Below, one piece after another: positions 9,115 through 19,100 of a DNA stretch of 64,000 nt (positions within the stretch are counted from its first letter, which is position 1; the number at the start of each line of letters is the position of its first letter). The stretch spans positions 62,001-126,000 of the forward strand of contig NZ_SHNO01000001.1 of assembly GCF_026262645.1 (NCBI RefSeq), in the 5' to 3' direction. The notes under the pieces are model-generated. The model was given only the letters and a program-made list of their open reading frames with translations, was not told where the DNA came from and did no database searches. Made by a program: the position numbers and the translations under genes. Source of the DNA: Candidatus Marimicrobium litorale (GTDB lineage: Bacteria; Pseudomonadota; Gammaproteobacteria; Pseudomonadales; Halieaceae).

Positions 9115-10299
9115 ATGGTGACAAAGCGGGTGGTCAGCGTGATGGGTTCAACAGGCTCTATTGGCGTCAGTACGCTTGATGTTATTGGCCGCCACCGGGA
9201 CCGCTACGACGTATATGCCCTCGCCGCCTATGCCTCAGTTGATACCATGGTGTTGCAATGCCTCTCCTTTTCACCGCGGTTTGCTGTAATGGTAGATGAA
9301 GCCGCGGCGACCGCGCTCCGCGAGCAACTGCCGGCAGAGCTCGGCACCGAGGTGCTGCAGGGTGAGCAGGGTCTGATGCAGGTGGCGTCTGCGGATGGCG
9401 TCGATATGGTCATGGCAGCGATTGTCGGTGCGGCGGGTCTTGCGTCCACACTGGCAGCGGCCCGGGCGGGTAAAACGTTGCTACTTGCCAACAAGGAATC
9501 TCTGGTCATGGGTGGGCACCTGTTGATGCAGGCAGTGCGACAATCAGGGGCTCGCTTGCTACCTATCGACAGTGAACACAATGCCATCTTTCAGTGCATG
9601 CCCGTCGATGTGGACGCGACGCCCCGGCACGAGGGTGTTAGCAAGGTACTGCTGACGGCCTCCGGGGGGCCTTTCCGTCGCTGGAGCACGGAGCAGATGG
9701 CCGCTGCCACGCCTGACGAGGCCTGTGCTCATCCCAACTGGTCCATGGGGCGTAAGATTTCCGTCGACTCCGCTAGCCTGATGAACAAAGGCCTTGAGTT
9801 CATTGAGGCGTGCTGGATATTCGACCTGGCGCCGCAACAAGTTGAGGTGGTAGTGCACCCGCAGAGTATTGTCCACTCCATGGTGCAGTACCTCGACGGC
9901 TCAGTGCTGGCGCAATTGGGCAATCCTGACATGCGGACGGCGATTGCCTATGGCTTGGGTTGGCCTGAGCGACTGACGTCAGGTGTGGCAGCGCTGGACC
10001 TCATTGCAATGTCGCGATTGGATTTCGAGGCCCCGGACGAAGCTCGCTTTCCCTGTTTGCGCCTCGCGCGGGAGTCGGTTGCGGCAGGCGGCACCGCTAT
10101 GGCGGTTTGCAACGCCGCCAACGAGATCGCCGTCGATGCGTTTCTTAGTGAAAAAATCCGTTTCACAGATATTCCGGCCGTGATAGAACAGACGCTTGAG
10201 CGGGTAGTGTTCGTTGAACCCGATAGCGTGGCGGTGGTCGAGGCAGCTGATGCCGAGGCGCGGGCCTGTGCCGCTGGTGTGCTGGCCAATCTTCAATAA
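9115..10299 (+). CDS. dxr: 1-deoxy-D-xylulose 5-phosphate reductoisomerase
   Basis: About 394 residues; the first committed enzyme of the MEP isoprenoid pathway. It has the NADPH-binding GSTGSIG motif near the N-terminus and the metal-binding DSEHNAIFQ block around residues 148-156. The NKGLEFIEA block near residues 224-232 is part of the active site. ATG at 9115 is favoured because GGTGGG lies at a suitable distance; ATG at 9106, overlapping the cdsA stop, would add three residues. It follows cdsA and precedes rseP in conserved order. ispD and ispF of the same pathway lie at 56-58 kb. Confidence 0.96.
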   Translation: MVTKRVVSVMGSTGSIGVSTLDVIGRHRDRYDVYALAAYASVDTMVLQCLSFSPRFAVMVDEAAATALREQLPAELGTEVLQGEQGLMQVASADGVDMVMAAIVGAAGLASTLAAARAGKTLLLANKESLVMGGHLLMQAVRQSGARLLPIDSEHNAIFQCMPVDVDATPRHEGVSKVLLTASGGPFRRWSTEQMAAATPDEACAHPNWSMGRKISVDSASLMNKGLEFIEACWIFDLAPQQVEVVVHPQSIVHSMVQYLDGSVLAQLGNPDMRTAIAYGLGWPERLTSGVAALDLIAMSRLDFEAPDEARFPCLRLARESVAAGGTAMAVCNAANEIAVDAFLSEKIRFTDIPAVIEQTLERVVFVEPDSVAVVEAADAEARACAAGVLANLQ

Positions 10300-10325
10300 C
10301 CCAGAGATAAAATGAGCCGGGCTCG

Positions 10326-11681
10326 ATGGATATTCTGTATACAGTTGTTATAACACTTGCCACTTTAGCGCTGTTGATCGCTATCCATGAGTACGGGCAT
10401 TTTTGGGTGGCACGTCGTTGTGGTGTGAAAGTCCTTAGGTTCTCCATCGGCTTTGGCACGTCTCTTTTCAGCTGGCGAGACAGACAGGGCACCGAGTACA
10501 GCATCGGGGCGATTCCCTTGGGCGGATACGTGAAGATGCTTGATGAGCGTGAGGGGGAGGTTCCTGAGAGCGAGTTGGATATGGCCTTCAACCGCAAGTC
10601 CACCCTGCAGCGGATCGCGGTAGTAGGCGCGGGTCCACTGGCGAATCTGCTATTGGCCATTGTCGCCTACTGGTGTCTCTATATGGCAGGCGAAACAGGC
10701 TATGTCCCGATCGTTGAGAAAGTGGAACCCGCCTCTATTGCAGCGGTGGCAGGACTGGAGCGCGGGCAGGAAATTGTGTCAGTGGATGGTGTTGAGACGC
10801 CCACGTGGCAGGCCCTGAGTTTTCGTTTGCTGGACCGCATCGGTGATACCGGCACTATTCGGTTTGGCGTGCGTTACCCCGATTCGGACATGGTGTACGA
10901 GTCGGAAGCCAAAATCGATCATTGGATGTCCGACCAGGAGGCCCCCGACCTCTACGGCGGATTGGGTATTACATTGTATACCCCGGAAGTGCCGCCGGTG
11001 GTGGGCGAGGTCGTATCCGGCAGCCCCGCTGAGCGAGCGGGACTTATAGCGGGTGACACGGTGGTGCTTGCCGATGGGCAGTCCATGCCTCTGTGGCAGG
11101 ATCTGGTTGCCTATATCCGGCCCCGTCCAGAGCAGAGCATCACGCTGGAATATGAGCGCGGCGGTGATTTGTATCAGACCGGCCTGGTGCCCGACCGGGT
11201 GACCGATGAGACAGGACAGGATGTCGGGCGTATCGGGGTCGCCGTGGCCATGCCCGAGATGCCCCCGGAGCTGGTGAGACAATATGCCAGGGGGCCGCTG
11301 GAGTCCCTCGGCGCGGGTATTGTGAGAACCTGGGACTTATCGATATTCACACTTAAATCCATTAAGAAGATGATCATGGGCCTGATCTCGCCGAAAAACT
11401 TGAGTGGGCCTATCACCATTGCTAAAGTGGCGAGCGCGTCTGCAAAGTCTGGTTTGGAATCTTACATCAGCTTCTTGGCCCTGCTGAGCGTCAGCTTGGG
11501 TGTGTTGAATTTACTGCCCATCCCGGTGTTGGATGGTGGGCATCTGTTGTTTTATTTTGTTGAGCTATTGGCTGGACGCCCCGTACCTGAGAAAATACAG
11601 GTGGTAGGGTATCAACTGGGTCTGTTTTTAGTGCTCTCGATGATGGTTCTGGCACTGTACAATGATTTTACGCGCCTTTAA
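10326..11681 (+). CDS. rseP: Site-2 intramembrane zinc metalloprotease of the sigma-E pathway
   Basis: A 451-residue multipass inner-membrane protease. The zinc site HEYGH lies at residues 21-25 in the first helix, with Glu22 as catalytic base. The third ligand is in the LPIPVLDGGHL motif near the C-terminus. Two PDZ domains occupy roughly residues 110-300 between the second and third helices. The family cleaves anti-sigma factor RseA after DegS, releasing sigma-E. It sits directly upstream of bamA, the outer-membrane assembly factor whose failure it reports. A DegS-like protease is encoded at 29-30 kb. Confidence 0.96.
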   Translation: MDILYTVVITLATLALLIAIHEYGHFWVARRCGVKVLRFSIGFGTSLFSWRDRQGTEYSIGAIPLGGYVKMLDEREGEVPESELDMAFNRKSTLQRIAVVGAGPLANLLLAIVAYWCLYMAGETGYVPIVEKVEPASIAAVAGLERGQEIVSVDGVETPTWQALSFRLLDRIGDTGTIRFGVRYPDSDMVYESEAKIDHWMSDQEAPDLYGGLGITLYTPEVPPVVGEVVSGSPAERAGLIAGDTVVLADGQSMPLWQDLVAYIRPRPEQSITLEYERGGDLYQTGLVPDRVTDETGQDVGRIGVAVAMPEMPPELVRQYARGPLESLGAGIVRTWDLSIFTLKSIKKMIMGLISPKNLSGPITIAKVASASAKSGLESYISFLALLSVSLGVLNLLPIPVLDGGHLLFYFVELLAGRPVPEKIQVVGYQLGLFLVLSMMVLALYNDFTRL

Positions 11682-11741
11682 TAGGCGATTCACAATAATA
11701 GGTACTGACATGGTCCGGTATGCAGGGTGGATGGGTAAATT

Positions 11742-14333
11742 TTGATCAGGAACCTTTCTAGATTACTCGCCCTGGTGCTGCTCTTAGCGGTGACTTCCGT
11801 CTCGGCCGAGAACTTCACTGTGGCCGATATTCGGGTCGAGGGACTGCAGCGTATTTCTGCGGGCAGCGTATTTGCTGCACTGCCTATTTCGGTTGGCGAT
11901 ACGGTGGACGATCGCTCTCTTCGGCAAGCGACACGCAGTCTCTTCGCCACGGGTAATTTTGACGATATTCGTATCGGTCGTGATGGCAGCGTGCTGGTAG
12001 TACTGGTGACTGAACGTCCCAGTATCAGTGAAATCAATATCGACGGTAACAAGGCGATCGAAACCGAGGCCTTGCTGGAAGGTTTAAAAGGTGCAGGTCT
12101 CGCTGTGGGCCAGGTATTCCAGCGCTCCACGCTTGAGGCCATGCAGTTGGAGTTGCAGCGACAGTACGTGTTGCAGGGTCGTTACGATGCCGCCATTGAG
12201 ACTGAAGTGATTGCCGAGCCACGCAACCGGGTGGGCATCAATATTGACGTAGATGAGGGCAATGTAGCCGCTATCAAGCACATTAATGTAGTGGGCAACG
12301 AGGTTTTCTCAGACGCCGATATCAGTGATGAATTCGAGCTTCAGACGACGGGATGGCTTTCCTTCTTTACCAATGACGACAAATATTCGAGAGAAAAACT
12401 CACCGGCGACCTGGAGACCTTGACCTCGTACTACATGGACAGGGGGTATCTCCAGTTCCGTATTGACTCAACCCAGGTGTCGGTGTCTCCCAACAAGAAG
12501 GAAGTGTATATCACGGCCAATATTTCCGAGGGTGAGAAATTCACTATCAGTTCAGTGGATCTGTCCGGTGATTTGGTCCTCCCCGAAGAAGACTTACAGC
12601 GATTCGTGTTGGTCTCGGAGGGGCAGGTGTTTTCACAGCAGCTGGTCACCTCTAGTGAGGAGTATATGACCCGCCGCCTCGGGGATGAGGGTTATAATTT
12701 TGCCAAGGTGACCGGCATCCCGGAAATAAACCAGGAAGATAACACGGTCGAAATGAAATTCTTTGTTGATCCTGGCAAGCGAACGTACGTCCGCAGGATT
12801 AGCTTTGAGGGCAACCAGAAAACAGCGGACGATGTGCTGCGCCGCGAAATGCGGCAGATGGAAAGTGCCCCTGCTTCTTCCGCCGCGGTTGAGCAGGGCC
12901 GCGTGCGCCTGCAGAGATTGGGGTTTTTCTCTTCTGCGACAGTCGAGACACCGGGTGTGCCAGGCCACGATGACCTGATCGATGTTAAGTACGCCGTCGA
13001 GGAACAATCCTCCGGTAGTATCGGTGCCAGTGTCGGCTTTGCCCAGGACGCGGGTGTGATTCTCGGTCTGAATCTGCAGCAGGACAACTTCATGGGTACC
13101 GGCAAGCGCGTTGGTATCGGCATCAATTCCTCGCGCTACCAGGATCTCTATAACTTCAGTTACACCAACCCGTATTACACAGAAGACGGTGTAAGCCGCG
13201 GGTTCAATATTTACTACCGCGCGACTGATCTCGAAGAGGTCAACGTGGCTAATTACAGTACCAATACCCTGGGAGGCGCGGTTAACTTCGGTTACCCCAT
13301 CAAGGAGACGGAACGCCTTGGCTTCAGTTTCGGTATATCCGATACAGAGATCACCACAGGTCGCTTCGCGGTGCAGGAAATCAAATCCAGTCCTCGACTT
13401 AATGACTCTATTGACTGGTACGACAGCACGTTGCAAAGCGATGGCACTTACAGCGCCCCCGAGGTCCTGAACCCCCTCTCGAATCTGCCGCCCGGCTACG
13501 CGGTAGATCCTCCCTCGGGCCCGGGCTTTCTCGACAGGGAAGGGGATGAGTTTCTGAACTGGACCATAACCGGTAGCTGGAGTCAGTCCACCCTGAATCG
13601 GGGTCGCCTGGCTACCCGAGGTGTCGCCCAGACGGTCGCACTCGAGGTCTCGATGCCCGCGTCTGATCTGGAGTTCTACAAGCTAACCTATAACGGCGAG
13701 ATCTACCTTCCGGTGCCCTTGCTCAATACCTGGACTTTCCACCTGCGCACCGAGCTTGGGTATGGTGACGGTTATGGCGACACCACCGAGCTACCGTTTT
13801 ATGAGAATTTTTTTGGCGGAGGCTTTGGCTCAGTTCGTGGATATGAAAGCAACACGCTTGGCCCGCGCAGTACGCCGGCGGATCAATACGATATCTCCCA
13901 GCCTGTTACGGCTATTGATGCAGACGGGAATCCTACCCAGATAGGCGGTCCAGATGGCGACGAACGGGGTTACGTTGCGGCAAACAATCAGTTAGTGACC
14001 AGCACTTTGGACAATGATTTTGATCCTTTCGGCGGCAATGTATTGATTGAAGGCAGTGCTGAATTGCTCTTTCCACTGCCCTTCATCAAGGACCAGAACC
14101 AGATTAGAACGGGATTCTTTTTTGATGTCGGTAACGTATTCGACACCAGCTGTGGAAGTACACAAAGAAATTGCCACGACGTGGATTTCAGCGAATTACG
14201 CTATTCCGCAGGCATTGGTGTGACGTGGTATACCGGCTTCGGACCGATGTCATTTAGTCTTGCCAAACCCCTAAACTCAGGTGAGTACGACGAGGAAGAA
14301 GTGTTCCAGTTCACACTGGGTCGTGGATTCTGA
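11742..14333 (+). CDS. bamA: Outer-membrane protein assembly factor BamA
   Basis: An 863-residue Omp85 protein: a signal peptide ending near VSA at residue 22, five POTRA domains to about residue 430, then a 16-strand barrel. The last residue is Phe, as expected for a BAM substrate. The barrel contains the GGxGSVRGYE block. The start is TTG; no in-frame ATG or GTG gives a complete signal peptide. A four-codon ORF beginning ATG at 11731 ends with a TGA that overlaps the TTG, so re-initiation is possible. The barrel has a long loop near residues 700-750 that looks lineage-specific. skp follows after 36 bases. Confidence 0.96.
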   Translation: MIRNLSRLLALVLLLAVTSVSAENFTVADIRVEGLQRISAGSVFAALPISVGDTVDDRSLRQATRSLFATGNFDDIRIGRDGSVLVVLVTERPSISEINIDGNKAIETEALLEGLKGAGLAVGQVFQRSTLEAMQLELQRQYVLQGRYDAAIETEVIAEPRNRVGINIDVDEGNVAAIKHINVVGNEVFSDADISDEFELQTTGWLSFFTNDDKYSREKLTGDLETLTSYYMDRGYLQFRIDSTQVSVSPNKKEVYITANISEGEKFTISSVDLSGDLVLPEEDLQRFVLVSEGQVFSQQLVTSSEEYMTRRLGDEGYNFAKVTGIPEINQEDNTVEMKFFVDPGKRTYVRRISFEGNQKTADDVLRREMRQMESAPASSAAVEQGRVRLQRLGFFSSATVETPGVPGHDDLIDVKYAVEEQSSGSIGASVGFAQDAGVILGLNLQQDNFMGTGKRVGIGINSSRYQDLYNFSYTNPYYTEDGVSRGFNIYYRATDLEEVNVANYSTNTLGGAVNFGYPIKETERLGFSFGISDTEITTGRFAVQEIKSSPRLNDSIDWYDSTLQSDGTYSAPEVLNPLSNLPPGYAVDPPSGPGFLDREGDEFLNWTITGSWSQSTLNRGRLATRGVAQTVALEVSMPASDLEFYKLTYNGEIYLPVPLLNTWTFHLRTELGYGDGYGDTTELPFYENFFGGGFGSVRGYESNTLGPRSTPADQYDISQPVTAIDADGNPTQIGGPDGDERGYVAANNQLVTSTLDNDFDPFGGNVLIEGSAELLFPLPFIKDQNQIRTGFFFDVGNVFDTSCGSTQRNCHDVDFSELRYSAGIGVTWYTGFGPMSFSLAKPLNSGEYDEEEVFQFTLGRGF

Positions 14334-14369
14334 ACAACGCTGTAACGTTAAATTATCAGGAGAAAAAAT

Positions 14370-14894
14370 GTGTCTAGACTATTGAAAGTTGCGCTGGTGG
14401 CATTTGCGCTGTATTTGCCCGCGCTGACGTGGGCAGAGGCCAAGGTCGCCGTTGTCGATGTACAAGGTGCAATACTGAATACGGATTTCGCTCAGCAGCG
14501 TATTTCCGAGGTGCGTGATCAGGGCGATTATAAGAAGAACAAGGCGGAGTACGACCGTTTGAAGTCTGAGGGTGAGGCTCTGTTGAAAACCTACCAGAAA
14601 GACGCGGCCATTATGAGTGCAGAACAGAAAGCGGCGTCTCAGCAAAAGCTCACTAGCATGCAGGAAGATCTTGACCATGTAACAGGTAAGTTGCAGCAGG
14701 CTGAGCAGGTCGCCGGGCAGGCGCTGTTGCAGGAAATGGCACCCAAGGTGCAGGAAGTCTTGCGTGAAATCATAGAGGCGGACGGTATTGACGTGCTGTT
14801 GCAACGCCAGTCTGTTATTCATGCGGAGCCTGAGTATAGCATCACTGTAAAAGTGACTGACAAGCTTAATCAGCAGATGGCGCAGCCGCAGTAA
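14370..14894 (+). CDS. skp: Periplasmic outer-membrane protein chaperone Skp/OmpH
   Basis: A 174-residue OmpH-family chaperone. A signal peptide ends near TWA at residue 22. The mature part starts with AKVAVVDVQGAIL, typical of Skp, and then forms a long charged coiled coil. The start is GTG with AGGAG 7 bases upstream. An out-of-frame ATG two bases earlier (ATGTG) would stop after five codons. In most gammaproteobacteria skp is followed by lpxD; here the next gene is fabZ, 97 bases on. Confidence 0.93.
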   Translation: MSRLLKVALVAFALYLPALTWAEAKVAVVDVQGAILNTDFAQQRISEVRDQGDYKKNKAEYDRLKSEGEALLKTYQKDAAIMSAEQKAASQQKLTSMQEDLDHVTGKLQQAEQVAGQALLQEMAPKVQEVLREIIEADGIDVLLQRQSVIHAEPEYSITVKVTDKLNQQMAQPQ

Positions 14895-14991
14895 ATAGAC
14901 AACGAAACGGGCGCATTAAACCAGGCAGCAGGCTTGTGTCAGTCTGTCCAGATTTGCCGTAAGCGCAGTGAGAGGTGGGAGTCAGGCGGGA

Positions 14992-15420
14992 ATGGATGTT
15001 CCGGAAATGCGCAAGTACCTGCCCCACCGCTATCCCTTTGCCCTGATAGATCGCGTGGTGGAGATAACCGCGGGGGAAGCGATCGTGGCTTACAAAAACC
15101 TGACCATCAACGAACCCTTTTTCGAAGGGCACTTTCCCGGTAATCCGGTCCTTCCCGGTGTGTTGCTACTAGAGGCGATGGCCCAGGCGGCGGGCATACT
15201 GGGCTTTTATAGTCAGGATAAAACCGTAGACGATGGCTCTATCTATTATTTTGCCGGAGCCGATAAGCTCCGTTTCAAGCGTACCTGTATTCCCGGTGAT
15301 CGGGTAATGCTGCGCGCTTCCGTCTTGTCACAACGTCGCGGTATCTGGAAGTTCGATGTTAGCTCTGATGTGGACGGCGAGTTGGCGGCGAGCGCTACGA
15401 TCTTGTGCGCGGACCGCTAG
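14992..15420 (+). CDS. fabZ: (3R)-hydroxyacyl-ACP dehydratase
   Basis: A 142-residue hot-dog-fold dehydratase of type II fatty acid synthesis. It contains the family core LPHRYPF and then [20 protein letters not shown], giving the catalytic pair His47 and Glu61. ATG at 14992 gives the expected N-terminus; an in-frame GTG at 14968 would add eight unconvincing residues. The usual neighbours lpxD (upstream) and lpxA-lpxB (downstream) are missing, so fabZ lies directly between skp and rnhB. Confidence 0.96.
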   Translation: MDVPEMRKYLPHRYPFALIDRVVEITAGEAIVAYKNLTINEPFFEGHFPGNPVLPGVLLLEAMAQAAGILGFYSQDKTVDDGSIYYFAGADKLRFKRTCIPGDRVMLRASVLSQRRGIWKFDVSSDVDGELAASATILCADR

Positions 15421-15471
15421 CACGCGAGTGGTTCGGCCGTCAGCGCAATGGCATAGCAGCAGGGCGTTATC

Positions 15472-16095
15472 ATGAACGATATGTTTGAGGTTGAGTACGA
15501 TCGTCCAGGTGTAGCCGGCGTAGATGAGGTGGGTCGGGGCCCTCTTGCCGGCGAAGTGGTTGCGGCTGCAGTCATACTGGACCCGAGGTGCACTGTGGAT
15601 GGGCTGCGCGACTCCAAGAAGTTGACAGCAAAGCGGCGTGAACAGCTAGCCATTGTCATTCGCGAGCGTGCCATCGCTTGGTTTATCGCCAGTGCAACCG
15701 TTGCGGAGATAGATCAGCTCAATATTTTACAGGCTTCGCTGTTGGCCATGCGCAGGGCGGTAGAGGGCTTGGCGGTCCAGCCGGAATACGTACTCGTGGA
15801 TGGCAACCACCTGCCCCGATGGGAGTATCCCTCAGAGCCCGTGGTCAAAGGCGACAACCGCGTTGCCGCAATAGCCGCTGCGTCTATCCTGGCTAAGGTG
15901 CACCGCGATAATTCACTGGTAGAGCTAGCCCGACGTTACCCGGGTTACGGATTTGATTCTCACAAGGGATACCCTACCGCGCAGCATTTGCGCGCGCTGG
16001 AAACTCTGGGCGTGACTCCGGCTCACCGCCGCAGCTACGCACCGGTCAAAAAAGTCCTAGCAGGTAAGACGCTGTGCAATCTCCCAAACAAGTAA
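15472..16095 (+). CDS. rnhB: Ribonuclease HII
   Basis: A 207-residue enzyme that cuts RNA in RNA-DNA hybrids and removes single ribonucleotides from DNA. The active-site acidic residues are in [12 protein letters not shown] near residues 16-27, in DSKKLT, and in the VDGN segment. The C-terminus has the SHKGYPTxxH block typical of the family. A second ATG three codons later is also possible. It lies 14 bases before dnaE, the normal partner in this cluster, and 51 bases after fabZ where lpxA-lpxB would be expected. Confidence 0.95.
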   Translation: MNDMFEVEYDRPGVAGVDEVGRGPLAGEVVAAAVILDPRCTVDGLRDSKKLTAKRREQLAIVIRERAIAWFIASATVAEIDQLNILQASLLAMRRAVEGLAVQPEYVLVDGNHLPRWEYPSEPVVKGDNRVAAIAAASILAKVHRDNSLVELARRYPGYGFDSHKGYPTAQHLRALETLGVTPAHRRSYAPVKKVLAGKTLCNLPNK

Positions 16096-16109
16096 CGTAG
16101 ACTCTTTTG

Positions 16110-19100
16110 ATGACTGATTTTGTTCATCTTCGTGTGCACACCGAGTATTCCCTCTCTGATGGATTGGTGCGCGTGAAGCCGTTGGTAGCGCGCGTGGCGG
16201 AGCTTGGTATGCCGGCGGTTGCCGTCACGGATGCCTGTAACTTTTACGGTCTGATCAAGTTTCGCAAGGCGGCCTTCGCAGCGGGTGTGCAACCTATTTT
16301 TGGTGCCGACCTCATGGTGTTGGATGTCCATGACCCTGACAGGGCTTATCCGCTCTGTTTGCTGGCAATGAATCACGAGGGCTACCACAACCTCACTCTG
16401 CTGATTTCACGTGCCTATACTGAGGGACAGACACTGGGAATACCCTATGTTCGCAGAGAGTGGCTGGAAGAAGCCTCCGCGGGCTTGATTGCCCTGTCGG
16501 GTGGTGTCGCAGGTGAGGTGGGTCAAGCCCTCGCGTCTGACAAGCAGACGATCGCGCGTGAGCGAGCAAGTTATTGGATGTCGCTATATCCAGGCAGGTT
16601 TTATCTCGAGTTGCACCGAAGTGGCAGGGAGGCGGAGGAGGCTTGTCTGCATGCGTCAGTGTCCCTGGCAGAAGAGCTGCAATGCCCAATAGTGGCGACT
16701 AACGACGTTCGCTTTCTTGACGCGGATGAATTCGAGGCCCACGAGGCTAGGGTGTGTATTGGCGAAGGGCGCACTCTGGATGATCCACGACGGGCCCGCC
16801 GCTACACCGCGCAGCAGTATTTGCGCTCGCCCGAAGAAATGACGGCGTTGTTTTCTGATTTGCCCGAGGCACTGGAAAACAGTGTGCAGATCGCGCGGCG
16901 CTGCAATGTTGTGCTGGAACTGGGTAAGCCTTATTTACCAGAGTATCCGGTGCCGAAGGGCCAGACCATGGATGAATTCTTCCGGCAGCGATGCCATGAG
17001 GGGTTGAGCCAGCGGCTTCTGGTCGCGAGGGAAAGGGGGCAAGCCTTTTCCCCCGAGCAGGAGCAGGACTACCGGGAGCGCCTGGATTTTGAGCTGCAAA
17101 CGATTACACAGATGGGCTTTCCCGGCTACTTCCTCATCGTTATGGACTTTATCCAGTGGGCGAAGAATCACGATATTCCTGTAGGACCAGGACGGGGCTC
17201 TGGTGCGGGGTCACTGGTCGCCTATGCTCTGCAGATCACTGACCTTGACCCGCTGGAGTACGATCTGCTTTTCGAGCGATTCCTGAATCCGGAGCGAGTG
17301 TCCATGCCCGATTTCGATGTCGATTTCTGTATGGAAAAGCGCGACCGCGTTATCGAGTATGTGGCGGATAACTATGGCCGCGAGGCGGTGTCTCAAATTA
17401 TTACCTTCGGCACCATGGCTGCGAAGGCGGTGGTGCGCGATGTCGCTCGGGTGCAGGGCAAGTCCTATGGATTAGCCGATAAGTTATCCAAGATGATTCC
17501 CTTCGAAGTAGGTATAACTCTGGAAAAGGCGCTGCAGCAGGAGGAGCCGCTGCGCGAATTCCTCGAGCAGGACGACGACGCTCAAGAAATCTGGGATATG
17601 GCGGAGCAACTGGAGGGCGTTGTGCGCAACGTCGGCAAGCACGCTGGCGGAGTGGTTATCGCTCCGTCCAAGCTGACTGACTTTTCGCCACTGTTCTGCG
17701 ACGAAAGTGGCTCTGGTCTTGTGACACAGTTTGACAAGGGTGATGTAGAAGATGCCGGGCTGGTCAAGTTTGACTTTTTAGGCCTGCGTACGCTGACCAT
17801 TATTGATTGGGCGGTCAAGATGATCGATGTCGCAAGAGAGCGGGCCGGAGAGTTGCCACTGGATATATCGCAGCTGCCGCGGGATGACCGGGAAAGTTTC
17901 GAGTTGCTGCGTTCCGGTGAGACTACGGCGGTGTTTCAGCTGGAATCACGGGGTATGAAAGAGCTGATCGAGCGGCTGCAGCCCGATTGTTTTGAAGATA
18001 TCGTTGCACTGCTGGCTCTGTTCCGTCCTGGCCCTCTTCAATCGGGCATGGTGGACAACTTTGTCAATCGCAAACATGGTCGTGAGGAAATCTCCTATCC
18101 CGATGCTCAATACCAGCACGAGTCGCTGAAGCTGATATTGCAGCCCACCTACGGGATTATTCTCTATCAGGAACAGGTGATGCAGATCGCTCAGGTTTTG
18201 TCCGGGTACACGCTGGGCGGCGCCGACATGCTGCGGCGCGCAATGGGCAAGAAAGATCCGAAGGAAATGGCGCGGCACAGGGAAATTTTCGAGGATGGGG
18301 CTCGCGGCAAGGGCGTGGATGGCAAGCTGGCTATAAAGATTTTCGACCTGGTGGAGAAATTTGCCGGATACGGTTTCAATAAATCTCACTCCGCTGCCTA
18401 CGCGTTGGTGTCCTACCAGACCGCGTGGTTGAAGACAAAATATCCGGCTGAGTTTATGGCAGCGGTGATGAGCTCGGAACTCGATAATACCGACAAAATC
18501 GTTGTGTTCGTGGACGAATGTAAACGCATGAAGTTGTCCCTGAAACTGCCGGATGTCAACGAGGGACAGTATATGTTCACCGTGAATACAGCAGGCGAGA
18601 TTATTTATGGACTGGGTGCGATTAAGGGTCTTGGTGAGGGCCCCATTGGCAATATTCTGAAAGCGCGGGAGGAGGGAGGTGCCTTTGTCGACCTGTTTGA
18701 CTTCTGCGCTCGCACGGACCCCCGCAAGGTCAACCGAAGAGCGCTTGAAGCAATGATTCGATCCGGCGCCCTCGACTCGTTAAACGTGGAGCGCTGGGTT
18801 CTGATGACCTCTCTGGACGATGCGCTCAAAGCAGCAGAGCAGAGTGCGAGCAACCGTGACAGTGGTATGGCTGACTTGTTCGGCGAAGTGGTGCCGAGCT
18901 CCGGCAACAGTGGTGAAGATGTCTACAAGGAATTCCGTGGCGCCAGAGCGTGGACCGATAAGGAGCGACTGGGCGGTGAGCGGGATACGCTAGGCCTCTA
19001 TATCACTGGACATCCTATCGATGAATATCGGGAAGAGGTGCGTCGTTTCGCACCGAACCGCATCGCCAGTCTGAGCCCAGACGGGCCCGGCAGGCAGGGA

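Noticed and set aside
12633-13436. 267-codon minus-strand frame inside bamA
   Set aside because: Shadow of the bamA coding sequence; no conserved motif and no suitable start signal.
14895-14991. Relic of lpxD between skp and fabZ
   Set aside because: The 97 bases show no readable fragment of LpxD in any frame.
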